The translations under genes and the position numbers were made by a program. The notes below the pieces were generated by a model. The model was given only the letters and a program-made list of their open reading frames with translations. It had not been told where the DNA came from and searched no databases. From UBA2396 sp038042175 (GTDB lineage Bacteria > Planctomycetota > Phycisphaerae > Phycisphaerales > UBA1924), in contig CAYHQQ010000013.1 of the NCBI GenBank assembly GCA_964358855.1, positions 1 to 64,000 on the forward strand: 64,000 nucleotides of DNA, written 5' to 3'. This document shows, piece after piece, positions 26,751 through 35,419 of this stretch; position 1 is the first letter of the stretch; each line of letters opens with the position of its first letter.

Positions 26751-27721
26751 TTGAGCACCCCCCGCTTGCGCAGATAGTCCAGCATGAGCGTCTCGATCGA
26801 GGTATCGCTGCGCACCAGCATGTACTGCATCCCACGCCGCCCGCAGAACTCACGCAGACGCTCGGTGTAGGCCGTCACCGTCTGCTTGTACTTCTTGAGC
26901 AGCGGCGAGGAGATTGTGACCTCGGCCAGGTCGCTGTCCTCGACGTCCTTGAGGGCGAGGTCGCCGGTGATCGACGGATCGATCTCGTCGGGGCTCAAGA
27001 CCTGCACGACGATGAGGTCGTAGCCGCGACCAAGCAGCATCCGCAGGCCGTCCTCGTAGCCTTCTTTGAACAGAAAGTCGGACATGACGAGCATGACGCC
27101 CTTGCCGCGACGGGAAAGAGCGATGCGTTCGGCCGCCTGCCGGAAGTTGAACCCGCCCGCGGGCTCGGTGTCGCAGATGAACTGGGCGAGTTCGACCGCC
27201 CGGCGCCGCCCGCGAAGATCGCGGAGCGCCCGCGTGGGCTGGATCGTGGGCTTGCCGGTCTCGCTCTCGTCGTCCTTCTTGTCCAGGGCCGACGCGGTTG
27301 TCCCTCCCATCACCGTGCACGCGACGCGATTGAGATTCACGAGTCCCACGTACCCCAGGGCCATCGCGGCCTTCTGCATGAAATCAAACTTGCTGGGCTT
27401 GCCGCAGTCGGCCGAGGCGGAGGCGTCAAAGACGACGTGCAACGACAGATCCTCTTCCTCAAGGTACAGCTTGAGAAAGAGAACATCGAGCCGCGCGAAC
27501 AAGTTCCAGTCGATATGCCGCGTGTCATCGCCGCTGACGTACGAGCGGTGGTCGGCAAACTCAACGGACTCGCCCCGCTTCTTGGACCTTCGTTCGCCCT
27601 TGAGCTTGCCCGAAAAGATCTTGCGGCTCGAAACATCGAGCGGCGAAATCTTCGCGAGCAGCTCGGGTGTGAGCAGATCTTCGATGCCGCGGGGACGTTT
27701 GATGGTTTCGGTCTTAAGCAT
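26747..27721 (-). CDS. DUF58 protein (MoxR/VWA partner)
   Basis: 324-residue soluble protein with the DUF58 signature: RGESVEFADHRSYVSGDDTRHIDWNLFARLDVLFLKLYLEEEDL followed by VVFDASAS, the DxSxS site of a degenerate VWA fold. DUF58 proteins are almost always encoded beside MoxR ATPases and may be their substrate or adaptor. ATG 27721. Here it lies between the calcium-binding-like gene and the BatA gene, one gene removed from moxR. Confidence 0.92.
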   Translation of the reverse strand: MLKTETIKRPRGIEDLLTPELLAKISPLDVSSRKIFSGKLKGERRSKKRGESVEFADHRSYVSGDDTRHIDWNLFARLDVLFLKLYLEEEDLSLHVVFDASASADCGKPSKFDFMQKAAMALGYVGLVNLNRVACTVMGGTTASALDKKDDESETGKPTIQPTRALRDLRGRRRAVELAQFICDTEPAGGFNFRQAAERIALSRRGKGVMLVMSDFLFKEGYEDGLRMLLGRGYDLIVVQVLSPDEIDPSITGDLALKDVEDSDLAEVTISSPLLKKYKQTVTAYTERLREFCGRRGMQYMLVRSDTSIETLMLDYLRKRGVLK

Positions 27722-27770
27722 TGGGAGTCATGCGGAGGCGCGGATGGAAATGGAGGAAGAGAAAGCTCGG

Positions 27771-29282
27771 CTACAGGGACGCGGGTCTCCTGCGACGGCG
27801 GGCGACGAGAACAATCGGAAGAACGGCAGTGGCCGTGAACCACGCGAGACCTTGCGATGGCGACTCGGCGGGTTCCGCCACGCTCTTTGCGATCCAGTCG
27901 TACGTCGGCAGCACCCTTCCATCCGCGAGCGTCATGCCTTGCGGGTTGGATGGGCAGCCTTCGGAGTCCGCCGTCGCACGGCAGGAGAGTGACGCGATAC
28001 CCAGACTCTCGACGGACAAAACCTCACCTGCATCGGAAATGCCGTCGGAATTGCGATCAAACCACACCGCGAGCCCTTTGAGCTCATCGCCCGCGAGGCA
28101 TCCGTCGCGGTTGTCGTCCAATGCGTCCATCGCCGCGTAACCCGTATCGAAGAAAATCCACCAAGACACCGAGCCGAACAGGTCGCGCCCTGATGTGATC
28201 TTGCCCGCGCGATCGGGGTCCCAGCAAAGGATGCCCGTCTCGGGCTTGACCCACGACCATGTTTGGGAACGTCCGGTGCCGTCGAGGTCAAACTTCGCGG
28301 ACTGCCCGGACATCAATTGGCTCAGCGTACTGCTGGGCTCGAACGAGAGCACGATCGGGGTCATGGCCGTGTTCGGGGGAAGCGCCTTGAGCTTGCTCAG
28401 GGCCGCCTTGACCTCCTTCACGCGTGCCTTGTCCTGCGCGGAATTGTTCTTGCGGTTCTCGACCAGCTTGAGATACATGACCGCAGCCTCATGGCTCACA
28501 AGCTGCGAAAGACCGCGCATCGGCTGCTTCTCGCTCGACTTCTCGGTCGCAAAGGCCAGAGAGAACGCGTCGTAGTAGTAGTCGATCGACCGCTCGCGCC
28601 AATACTCCATGATCAGGTCGGACACATTCTTTCGGATCGTTTCATTCGCGTCGGCACGCCGGGCCACAAGCGGCCGGATCGCCTTTGTCAGATCGCCTCG
28701 CAGCTCGTCCCTGGCCTTGGACTTTACCTTCTCGTCGGCGCTTGCCAGGTTGTCGATGACCGGATTCCAGCGATCGACCTCTTCCTTGGGCGCTTTCGCG
28801 TCGTCGATGCCCGGGATCGTCGCCACACCGGCGTCGGCCGCCCGAGCGATGCCACTGTCGAGCAGGTCGGCAAAGCCGAGCAAGTACCGCCCCTCTTTGC
28901 TGTCCAGATTCATGAGAGCGTTGAACTCCGCCACGCCCTTGTCGAGGTGTCCGGCCAATTCCTTCGCCGTGGGAATGGGGACTCCCGTGCCCTTCGCAAT
29001 CCCGTAGGTTTTCTGGACGTAGTCATCTCCGACGCCGATTTCGCGATCGTCCTTCTCAACGTCGCCATAGATCATGAGCTGCGAACTCTGGAGCGCGAAC
29101 GCCAGCCCATGGGCCCGGGCCAGGCTGAAGTGCGCCGAGGCGTCCTTGGGGTGGCTCTTCACCCAGCTCGTGAGGTTCTTCACGATTCGGTCGACGGGCG
29201 CGTTTGACGGATGGGCGAACTTGGCAAGAGCTCCCCCGGCAACAATCGCTACGGCCGCCAACAGCGAGTTTCTCATCATCAT
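27771..29282 (-). CDS. Exported protein with calcium-binding-like repeats and C-terminal anchor
   Basis: 503 residues: signal peptide (about 1-20), an alpha-helical part (about 30-290), then a segment FDLDGTG..ILCWDPDRAGKI..LFGSVSW, DALDDNRDGCLAGDELKGLAVWFDRNSDGISDAGEVLSVESLGI, with repeated D-x-N/D-x-D-G loops like EF-hand/dockerin or hemolysin-linked calcium loops. It ends with a hydrophobic helix and RRRRRPASL, an anchor resembling the planctomycete sorting tails but lacking a PEP-type motif. It is oddly placed between moxR and DUF58, which are usually adjacent. SD GAGGAG lies six bases before ATG 29282. Confidence 0.75.
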   Translation of the reverse strand: MMMRNSLLAAVAIVAGGALAKFAHPSNAPVDRIVKNLTSWVKSHPKDASAHFSLARAHGLAFALQSSQLMIYGDVEKDDREIGVGDDYVQKTYGIAKGTGVPIPTAKELAGHLDKGVAEFNALMNLDSKEGRYLLGFADLLDSGIARAADAGVATIPGIDDAKAPKEEVDRWNPVIDNLASADEKVKSKARDELRGDLTKAIRPLVARRADANETIRKNVSDLIMEYWRERSIDYYYDAFSLAFATEKSSEKQPMRGLSQLVSHEAAVMYLKLVENRKNNSAQDKARVKEVKAALSKLKALPPNTAMTPIVLSFEPSSTLSQLMSGQSAKFDLDGTGRSQTWSWVKPETGILCWDPDRAGKITSGRDLFGSVSWWIFFDTGYAAMDALDDNRDGCLAGDELKGLAVWFDRNSDGISDAGEVLSVESLGIASLSCRATADSEGCPSNPQGMTLADGRVLPTYDWIAKSVAEPAESPSQGLAWFTATAVLPIVLVARRRRRPASL

Positions 29283-29304
29283 TCCAGACTCCTCGTCCCG
29301 CCCT

Positions 29305-30354
29305 TTACATCTTCACCGGCTCCGTCGGCGTCTTCTCGATGATCTGCTTCACCAGCACATCCGCCTCCATCCGGTCGGCCTCGGCCTCGAAATTCATGAT
29401 CAGGCGGTGCCTCAGGCACATCGGCGCCACCTGCTTCACATCCGCGAAGCTCACGTGGTAGCGCCCGTCGATCAGCGCCCGCACCTTGGCGCCCAGCATC
29501 AGGGCCTGCGCCCCGCGGGGCGAGCTGCCGCAGCGGATGTACTTGTTGGTCGGGCCGTCGGCGCCGCCGGCGGCGAAGGGGCCGCCGGGGTGGGTCGCCA
29601 TGGCGAGGCGGCCAACGTACTGCATCACGTGCGGGGCGACGACCACGCCGCGGACCAGGTTCTGGGTCTCCATGATGGTCGGCCCATCCATCACCTGCGA
29701 GCAGTCGGCGTGCGCGGAGCCGGTCGTGCGGTCGAGGATCGTCAAGAGATCGGGCAGGGCGCCGTAGCCCACGACGATCTTGAAGATGAAGCGGTCGAGC
29801 TGGGCCTCGGGGAGCGGATACGTGCCCTCCTGCTCGATGGGGTTCTGGGTCGCCAGCACGATGAACGGCTTCTCGAGCTTGTACGTTTTGCCGCCCACCG
29901 TCACGCTGCGCTCCTGCATCGCCTCGAGCAGGGCCGACTGCGTCTTGGGCGTCGCGCGGTTGATCTCGTCGGCCAGCACGATCTGGGCGAAGATCGGGCC
30001 CTTCTGGAACTCAAACTTGCGCCGCCCGGTCTCGGCATCCTCCATCACGATGTTCGTCCCCACCACGTCCGCGGGCATCAGGTCGGGCGTGAACTGGATG
30101 CGGCTGAACGGCAGGCTCAAAGCCTGCGCCAGCGAACGCACCAAGAGCGTCTTGCCCAGCCCCGGCACACCTTCGAGCAGCACATTGCCGCCCGTGAACA
30201 GCGCGATCAACACGCCCTCGACGGCGTCCTCGTGCCCGACAATCACCTTGCCGATCTCGGCCTTGAGCTTGGCAAAGCGATCGCGGAACGCCTCGCACTT
30301 GGCCTTCACCTCGGCGGGTGTGTTCATCTCCATCGTCGTCGCAACGCTCGTCAT
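29305..30354 (-). CDS. MoxR-family AAA+ ATPase
   Basis: 349 residues: Walker A GVPGLGKT (62-69), Walker B IVLADEIN (125-132), sensor-type ATQNPIEQEGTYPLPEAQLDRF, and a C-terminal lid domain. MoxR ATPases are thought to act as chaperones that assemble or activate VWA-containing complexes. The neighbours here include three proteins with VWA-type folds (BatA-like, DUF58, large VWA), fitting that role. An 8-bp tandem repeat array precedes the gene. ATG 30354 agrees with the family N-terminus; ATG 30330 is possible. Confidence 0.93.
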   Translation of the reverse strand: MTSVATTMEMNTPAEVKAKCEAFRDRFAKLKAEIGKVIVGHEDAVEGVLIALFTGGNVLLEGVPGLGKTLLVRSLAQALSLPFSRIQFTPDLMPADVVGTNIVMEDAETGRRKFEFQKGPIFAQIVLADEINRATPKTQSALLEAMQERSVTVGGKTYKLEKPFIVLATQNPIEQEGTYPLPEAQLDRFIFKIVVGYGALPDLLTILDRTTGSAHADCSQVMDGPTIMETQNLVRGVVVAPHVMQYVGRLAMATHPGGPFAAGGADGPTNKYIRCGSSPRGAQALMLGAKVRALIDGRYHVSFADVKQVAPMCLRHRLIMNFEAEADRMEADVLVKQIIEKTPTEPVKM

Positions 30355-30416
30355 GGTTGACCCTTCTCAAGTTTTCGCGGACACAACCGGCATTCAACGC
30401 CGGCAATTGTTTCTTA

Positions 30417-30464
30417 CTGACTCCGTGACCCCGTGACCCCGTGACTCAGTGACTCAGTGACTTC
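30417..30464. repeat. Six-unit 8-bp tandem repeat
   Basis: Six units of CTGACTCC/GTGACCCC/GTGACTCA type (GTGAC plus three bases) fill the gap between the VWA gene stop (30467) and the MoxR start. Being even-phased and short, it may vary in copy number by slippage. Confidence 0.8.
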
Positions 30465-30466
30465 CC

Positions 30467-33400
30467 CTACCTGTCCTCGATGTCTTCCCTCGCACGCTTC
30501 TTGGCTTTCAGCAGTGCCGACATCCCGGCCTCCACATCCTGCTTCACCGTCTTGGGCAGCTTGGCCTCTTCGCCCTTGGACGCACTCTCTCCCGCGCCCC
30601 GCTCAACCGCGGGCCCGCCCTTGGCCGCCTTGAGTTCTTCGCTGGTCGCCTCGAATTTCGCCGTCGCGGCGTACGTCTCCGCAGGCATGTTGGGCCCGCT
30701 GCGCTGCACGATCGATTCTTTGGCCTTGTCCTTGGCCGCCCGCAATGACGCCATCTCGACCTTCTTGTCCTTTCCGCGACCCATCGCCCGCCTGGCCGCC
30801 ATGTACATCGCCGGGATGTCGATCCGCACCCGACGCACCGCTACGTCGACCAGGAAAAGCCCGATCGACAGCACCGCCACAAAGAGCCAGATCGGCTTGC
30901 TCGACACCGGGAATCGCAGCCCCTCCCGATTCCACAGGTCGGCCTTGGCCGAGTCGCCCGGCAGGGTGATGCCGCCGGTCTTGTCGCGGACCTGCTCCAG
31001 CAGTGCCGCGTTGTCCTTGAGCGTGCGATACTCATCCGAGAACGGCCGGTTGATCGCGGCGGCGACGGACCCCTCGACCGCCTTGGCCCCGGTGCCCATC
31101 GGCACGCGATACCTGAGCGAGGCGAGATAGGTTCCCGACTGGGCCGTGCGGAAGCGACCCTCGTAACGGCCGGGGCCGATCTCGCGAAGGGTGATGTCCT
31201 GATCCTGCGTGCCGTCGGGGCTGGCCAGACGTCCTTGGAAGTTGACAAAGCTCAGACGCTCGCCATCGCGCGTCATGGCCTCGACGATGAGCAACGTCTC
31301 GTCGCCCTTGGTCTCGGGCGTCATTCGCATGGTGACCACCGAGTTGCTGGGCCTCATGACCCAGCGGATGTGCTGCGCCCAGAAGGCCGCGTACTGCCCC
31401 CACGCGGGCCAGGTCGTCGCCCACCGGGCGCCGGCGTCGGAAGCAAAGACGATCGAACGGCCCAGGCCGTACTGCCACTGGGCCATGAGAGGCTCGCCCT
31501 CGTCGTTCTTGAGCGTGGTCATGGCCAAACCGCCGCGTTCGCCGGTGCGGATGTACCCGACGATGGGCGGGAGCCCGCCGATGCCGGCGAAAGTCTCCGA
31601 CGAAAGACCGGTGAACTTGGGCGTGAACGCCGGCCCCTCGCGGATGAGGGGGCGGTGGACCATCGTGGCTTCCTTGATGAAGATCTCGGGGACCTTGTTC
31701 TCCTGCCCAGGCTTGATGATGTACGACCGCCCGCCGGTGTACTTGGCGATGTGTTCCATCGCCGACTGGTCCTGGATGCCGTGGCAGGCGATCGCGACAG
31801 TGGTGATCGAGATGGGGGGCTTGGCGTTCTTGAACTTGTCGAGCAGGGCGTCGCTGGGCCTTTGCGGGTCGCCGTCGCTGATCAGAATGCAGTGCTTCTG
31901 CCCCGCGTTGGCCTTCTCCATGCCCGCCAGGAGCACCTGGAGCGCGGGCGTCCAGTCGCTCATGTCGCCGAACGTCAGCCTGTTGATCGCCCGCTTGATC
32001 GCCGACTTGTCGCCCAGTTCGGCGATCGGGAAGACCCATCCCGCGCCCCCGGGCCCCCACTCGGCGATTCCCGCCATGTCCAGGCGAGCCAGCGCGTCGA
32101 CCGCCGCGGTGCACGTCTTTTGCCCCAGGAATCGCCCGTCGGGCATCTCCACCGAGTGGACCCACATGCCAAGGCACCCCTTGGGCATCTCCTGCTTCTG
32201 CGGCGGGTTCAAGTCCACCGGCAGCGCCTCGGCCACGGGCGTGTCCATCCAGATCCCCGCGCCCAGCGAGTCCTTTCCACCCAGCATCACCAGCCCGCCG
32301 CCCCCCTCGCGCACGTACCGCTGCAGGTCGATCAGCTGGTTCTCGCTGAAGAGCGTCCGGGGCACGTTGGCCAGAATGATCGCGTCGAACGCGTTCATCT
32401 CAACCAGGTCCTTGGGTGCCCGATCGGTCGAGACCTCTTCAACCGGCAGCCCGCCCTGGCCCAGGGCCTTGATGAGCGCCGACGTCTCCGCCTTGTCCTC
32501 GCTGATGACCAGAATCCGTCCCTCACCCGAGACGAACGTCACCGCCAGCTGCTTGTTGTTCTCAAGGCGCGTGTCGCCCACCGGACGACCGTTCACCACG
32601 TCGGGCTCGTAGGTCGCCTCGAACTTGATCGGCCCGCGATAGAGCACCGGCACCGGCACCGCGAACGTGTTGGGGCCCTTCTCGAGCTTCACACGGATGC
32701 CTGTCGCCGAGGTCTCGGGGTCCAGATCGACCGGCCCGCTGTCGTCGCGGATCGAGAGGAGCCCCGCCGTCGGCTCCGTCGCGTTGAGCACGACCTTGAG
32801 CGAGATGTTCTCTCCCACGCGGGCCATGCCCGGGGCGACCAGCCGCTCCATCAGCACCTCGCTGTCGTACTTGTATTGGAGCGGAAGGATCCAGACGGGC
32901 ACGCCCGCCGCCTGGGCCGCCGCCACCGCGACGAGCAAGCTCCCGATCGTCTCGTTCCCGTCCGAGACAATCACGATGCGGTTGGCCGCGTCGGGCGGGG
33001 CGATGCCCAGCGACAGCTTGAGCGTCGCCGCGATGTCGGTCGCATCGGTCTTGCCGGTGAACCCGCGGTCGATGCTCGTGACACCCGTGGTCGGCAGCTG
33101 CTGCACGAATGGGATGCGCGAGATGGTCACCAGCCCGATCCGGTCGCCGTCCTTGCGCGGCGAGGCCGCCACCGCCTCTCGCATGTACGTTTCGGCCTGC
33201 TTGAGCCTGGCCTGGGGCACCGAATCCGAGACGTCCAGCAGCACCGTGACCGCCACGTCCTTGGCGACCTTGCGCCACGAGGGCTCGGCGAGCGTGCCCA
33301 CGAGCAGCGCGACCACCAGCAGCCGGGCCGCAAGAGCGACCCATCGCGTCACCGTACCCAGGCCCGACAAGCTGCGCCGCGCCAGCCACACGATCACCAC

Positions 33401-33499
33401 CACCAGCCCCGGAAAAAACCAGAGCCATCCCGGGTTGTCGAACTGAATGGGCCCGACCGAAAGCGCGGCCAGCGTGTTGGTCATGACCAGTGCATTCAT
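30467..33499 (-). CDS. Large von Willebrand A domain membrane protein
   Basis: 1010 residues. Two N-terminal membrane helices of BatA kind (PGWLWFFPGLVVVIVWLARR and a second near 50-65) precede a VWA domain with MIDAS LLDVSDSV. After a Gly-rich Rossmann-like GATase1-type region (FDAIILANVPRTLFSENQLIDLQRYVREGGGGLVMLGGKDS), a second VWA-like segment (ILISDGDPQRPSDALLDKF) follows. The C-terminus has a further membrane helix (PIWLFVAVLSIGLFLVDVAV) and a basic, charged cytoplasmic tail. ATG 33499 overlaps the preceding stop by four bases (ATGA). It is a likely MoxR client; the function is unknown. Confidence 0.85.
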   Translation of the reverse strand: MNALVMTNTLAALSVGPIQFDNPGWLWFFPGLVVVIVWLARRSLSGLGTVTRWVALAARLLVVALLVGTLAEPSWRKVAKDVAVTVLLDVSDSVPQARLKQAETYMREAVAASPRKDGDRIGLVTISRIPFVQQLPTTGVTSIDRGFTGKTDATDIAATLKLSLGIAPPDAANRIVIVSDGNETIGSLLVAVAAAQAAGVPVWILPLQYKYDSEVLMERLVAPGMARVGENISLKVVLNATEPTAGLLSIRDDSGPVDLDPETSATGIRVKLEKGPNTFAVPVPVLYRGPIKFEATYEPDVVNGRPVGDTRLENNKQLAVTFVSGEGRILVISEDKAETSALIKALGQGGLPVEEVSTDRAPKDLVEMNAFDAIILANVPRTLFSENQLIDLQRYVREGGGGLVMLGGKDSLGAGIWMDTPVAEALPVDLNPPQKQEMPKGCLGMWVHSVEMPDGRFLGQKTCTAAVDALARLDMAGIAEWGPGGAGWVFPIAELGDKSAIKRAINRLTFGDMSDWTPALQVLLAGMEKANAGQKHCILISDGDPQRPSDALLDKFKNAKPPISITTVAIACHGIQDQSAMEHIAKYTGGRSYIIKPGQENKVPEIFIKEATMVHRPLIREGPAFTPKFTGLSSETFAGIGGLPPIVGYIRTGERGGLAMTTLKNDEGEPLMAQWQYGLGRSIVFASDAGARWATTWPAWGQYAAFWAQHIRWVMRPSNSVVTMRMTPETKGDETLLIVEAMTRDGERLSFVNFQGRLASPDGTQDQDITLREIGPGRYEGRFRTAQSGTYLASLRYRVPMGTGAKAVEGSVAAAINRPFSDEYRTLKDNAALLEQVRDKTGGITLPGDSAKADLWNREGLRFPVSSKPIWLFVAVLSIGLFLVDVAVRRVRIDIPAMYMAARRAMGRGKDKKVEMASLRAAKDKAKESIVQRSGPNMPAETYAATAKFEATSEELKAAKGGPAVERGAGESASKGEEAKLPKTVKQDVEAGMSALLKAKKRAREDIEDR

Positions 33500-34617
33500 T
33501 GCCCGCCTCCGATCGCGATCTTGTTGCCGGGACGTGGCAGATCCATCCCCACCACACGGTTGTTGCCCGAGTCCAGGATGTACACCCGCCCGCCGGCGAT
33601 GCCCATGCCCCAGGGCGACGCAAGCTGCCCCACACCCGAGCCCCGGGCACCCCACAGATTCACAGTCGCCCCGGAGTCAAGGTCGATCTGCCGCACCCTC
33701 GCCCCGCCCATCTCCAGCACCAGGGCCGTGCCATCGCCAAGCGGCTCGACCGAGTACGGATAGTTGAATCCCTCGACCTCCGCGCCGCTGCTGATCCCCT
33801 CGCCGCCGTTGGAGACACCGGCCGTCTCGCGCGAGCCGATCCACTTCACCAGCGCCCCCTCAAGCGTGAAACGCCCGATGCGATGGTTGCTCGAGTCGGC
33901 CACCAGAAGCTCAGCCCGTTTGGCGTCCACCGCCACCGCCTGCGGCCTGCTGAACTCGATCGCCCCGGGGTCCTCGCCCGACCCCCAGGTGCCAAAGGTC
34001 CCCTTGGGCTGGTACGCGCCGGCGGCGTCGGGCTCCCAGATCGAGATCCGATCGTTGTCGCCGTACTCCGCCACGTACACCCGCGCGGGCCGCTTGCCGT
34101 CGCTCGTGGGGACAAAGGCGATGTCGGTGGGGTAGATGAACTCGCCCAGCCCCTTGCCCCGCTTGCCGAACGAGAACAGAGGCTCGGGTGTGGTCTTCTC
34201 GACGGGTTTGCCCCCCGCGCGGGCGATGAGCGCCTCCCGCGGCTCGATGGCGTAGACCACCACGCGCTGGTAGTGCGTGTCGGGCACGAACAGGAGCGGA
34301 GGATCACCGCAAAAGACCGAGACGCCCGTGGGCTTGCCGTTCTTCCACTCGGGCATCCTCCATATCTCAAGGCAGCGCCCCGACTCGGGGTCGATCCGCT
34401 GCACCCGGGCCATCTTGTCGATGATCCAAAGGTCACGCCCGTCGCTGGCGATCGCCCGCGGATAGGCGAACTGTCCGGGCGAGAGGCCCACCCCACCGAA
34501 CGTCGCCACCGGCTTGAGCGTGTGCCCGACCGAGCCCGACCCCGCGCGATCGCAGGCGGACGCCAGAACGCACGCGGCCGCCATCGCCATGCCCCAAACC
34601 CCGCGAGAATTTGACAT
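33496..34617 (-). CDS. NHL-repeat beta-propeller lipoprotein
   Basis: 373 residues: signal peptide with lipobox LASAC (C22 counting from ATG 34617), then six or so NHL-type repeats (FAYPRAIASDGRDLWIIDKMARVQRID, FIYPTDIAFVP..RVYVAEYGDNDRISIW, FSRPQAVAVDAKRAELLVADSSNHRIGRF, LASPWGMGIAGGRVYILDSGNNRVVGMD). It is an extracytoplasmic propeller, probably a scaffold or ligand-binding subunit. Translationally coupled to the VWA gene downstream. An upstream ATG (34635) is possible. Confidence 0.85.
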   Translation of the reverse strand: MSNSRGVWGMAMAAACVLASACDRAGSGSVGHTLKPVATFGGVGLSPGQFAYPRAIASDGRDLWIIDKMARVQRIDPESGRCLEIWRMPEWKNGKPTGVSVFCGDPPLLFVPDTHYQRVVVYAIEPREALIARAGGKPVEKTTPEPLFSFGKRGKGLGEFIYPTDIAFVPTSDGKRPARVYVAEYGDNDRISIWEPDAAGAYQPKGTFGTWGSGEDPGAIEFSRPQAVAVDAKRAELLVADSSNHRIGRFTLEGALVKWIGSRETAGVSNGGEGISSGAEVEGFNYPYSVEPLGDGTALVLEMGGARVRQIDLDSGATVNLWGARGSGVGQLASPWGMGIAGGRVYILDSGNNRVVGMDLPRPGNKIAIGGGQ

Positions 34618-34778
34618 CCGTCTCACCGACACCATGGTACAGGATTCCGGCGACTCGGATGCAAACGGCGACCCCGGGAAGGGCGTACGGGAGGCCCCTT
34701 CGCCGCGATTGCCGATCTACGTCCCCACGCGGGGAGATGTTCGAACGCGTGCGGACGCCCGCCGCTCGACGCCCCCAC

Positions 34779-35384
34779 TCAACGCTGCGACGTCTTCTGC
34801 ACCTCGCCGCGGCCGATCCAGACCTTTTCGGTCGTCGCCATGTCCGTGAGCTCGAGCTGGAGCTCAAAGAAGACGACCTTGGATCGCCCGTCGCCCGAGA
34901 CCTGCGTCCGCTCACGCAGCGCGCCCAGGAGCATGAAATCGGCCTTGATCTCGCTGGCCGCCTTCTTCACCGTCGCCGGGTCGGCAAACTCGGTGTCGAA
35001 CCGCTCGGCACGCAGCTCCTTTCTGATCTCCTTGGCCGCAAACACCCGGACCCTCCCGCTGTTGAGCAGCTCGCGCTGGATCTCGTCGGTCATCATCGCC
35101 GGATTGATCGTGTAGTCGCCCGTCTCGTTCTTGACCGATCCCAGCACCATCTTGGGGAGTGCCCCGCTGTTGGCCGTCTGCCACGCGGTGATCCAGTTCC
35201 GCGACATCACGTCGCTGATCTGCTGCCTCGCCAGAAACCGCGCATCGTTCTGGTTGAACGATGAGTTGATGTCGATCACCTCGTCGCTGTTCACGCGTGT
35301 GATCCGCTCGTTGGCCCCGCCGCCGCAGCCCAGGAGACCCATCACAACCACCACGCCCGCCGCCGCCATCATGTTCCGCTTCAT
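34779..35384 (-). CDS. lpoB: LpoB-like lipoprotein (penicillin-binding-protein activator family)
   Basis: 201 residues: lipobox LLGC (C20), then the family pattern ITRVNSDEVIDINSSFNQNDARFLARQQISDVMSR, LPKMVLGSVKNETGDYTI, LLNSGRVRVFAAKEIRKELRAERFD, and KVWIGRGEVQK at the end. In E. coli LpoB activates the synthase PBP1B from the outer membrane. No PBP is encoded nearby; the neighbour upstream is a COG3014-like lipoprotein, a frequent companion of LpoB-like genes. SD GAGGAGG is six bases before ATG 35384. Activity on a PBP is inferred from family only. Confidence 0.85.
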   Translation of the reverse strand: MKRNMMAAAGVVVVMGLLGCGGGANERITRVNSDEVIDINSSFNQNDARFLARQQISDVMSRNWITAWQTANSGALPKMVLGSVKNETGDYTINPAMMTDEIQRELLNSGRVRVFAAKEIRKELRAERFDTEFADPATVKKAASEIKADFMLLGALRERTQVSGDGRSKVVFFELQLELTDMATTEKVWIGRGEVQKTSQR

Positions 35385-35419
35385 CGAGATCCTCCTCAGT
35401 TGAGTTCCACACGACATGT

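Noticed and set aside
30417..30464. CRISPR array
   Set aside because: The repeats are 8 bp and contiguous, with no spacers and no cas genes.
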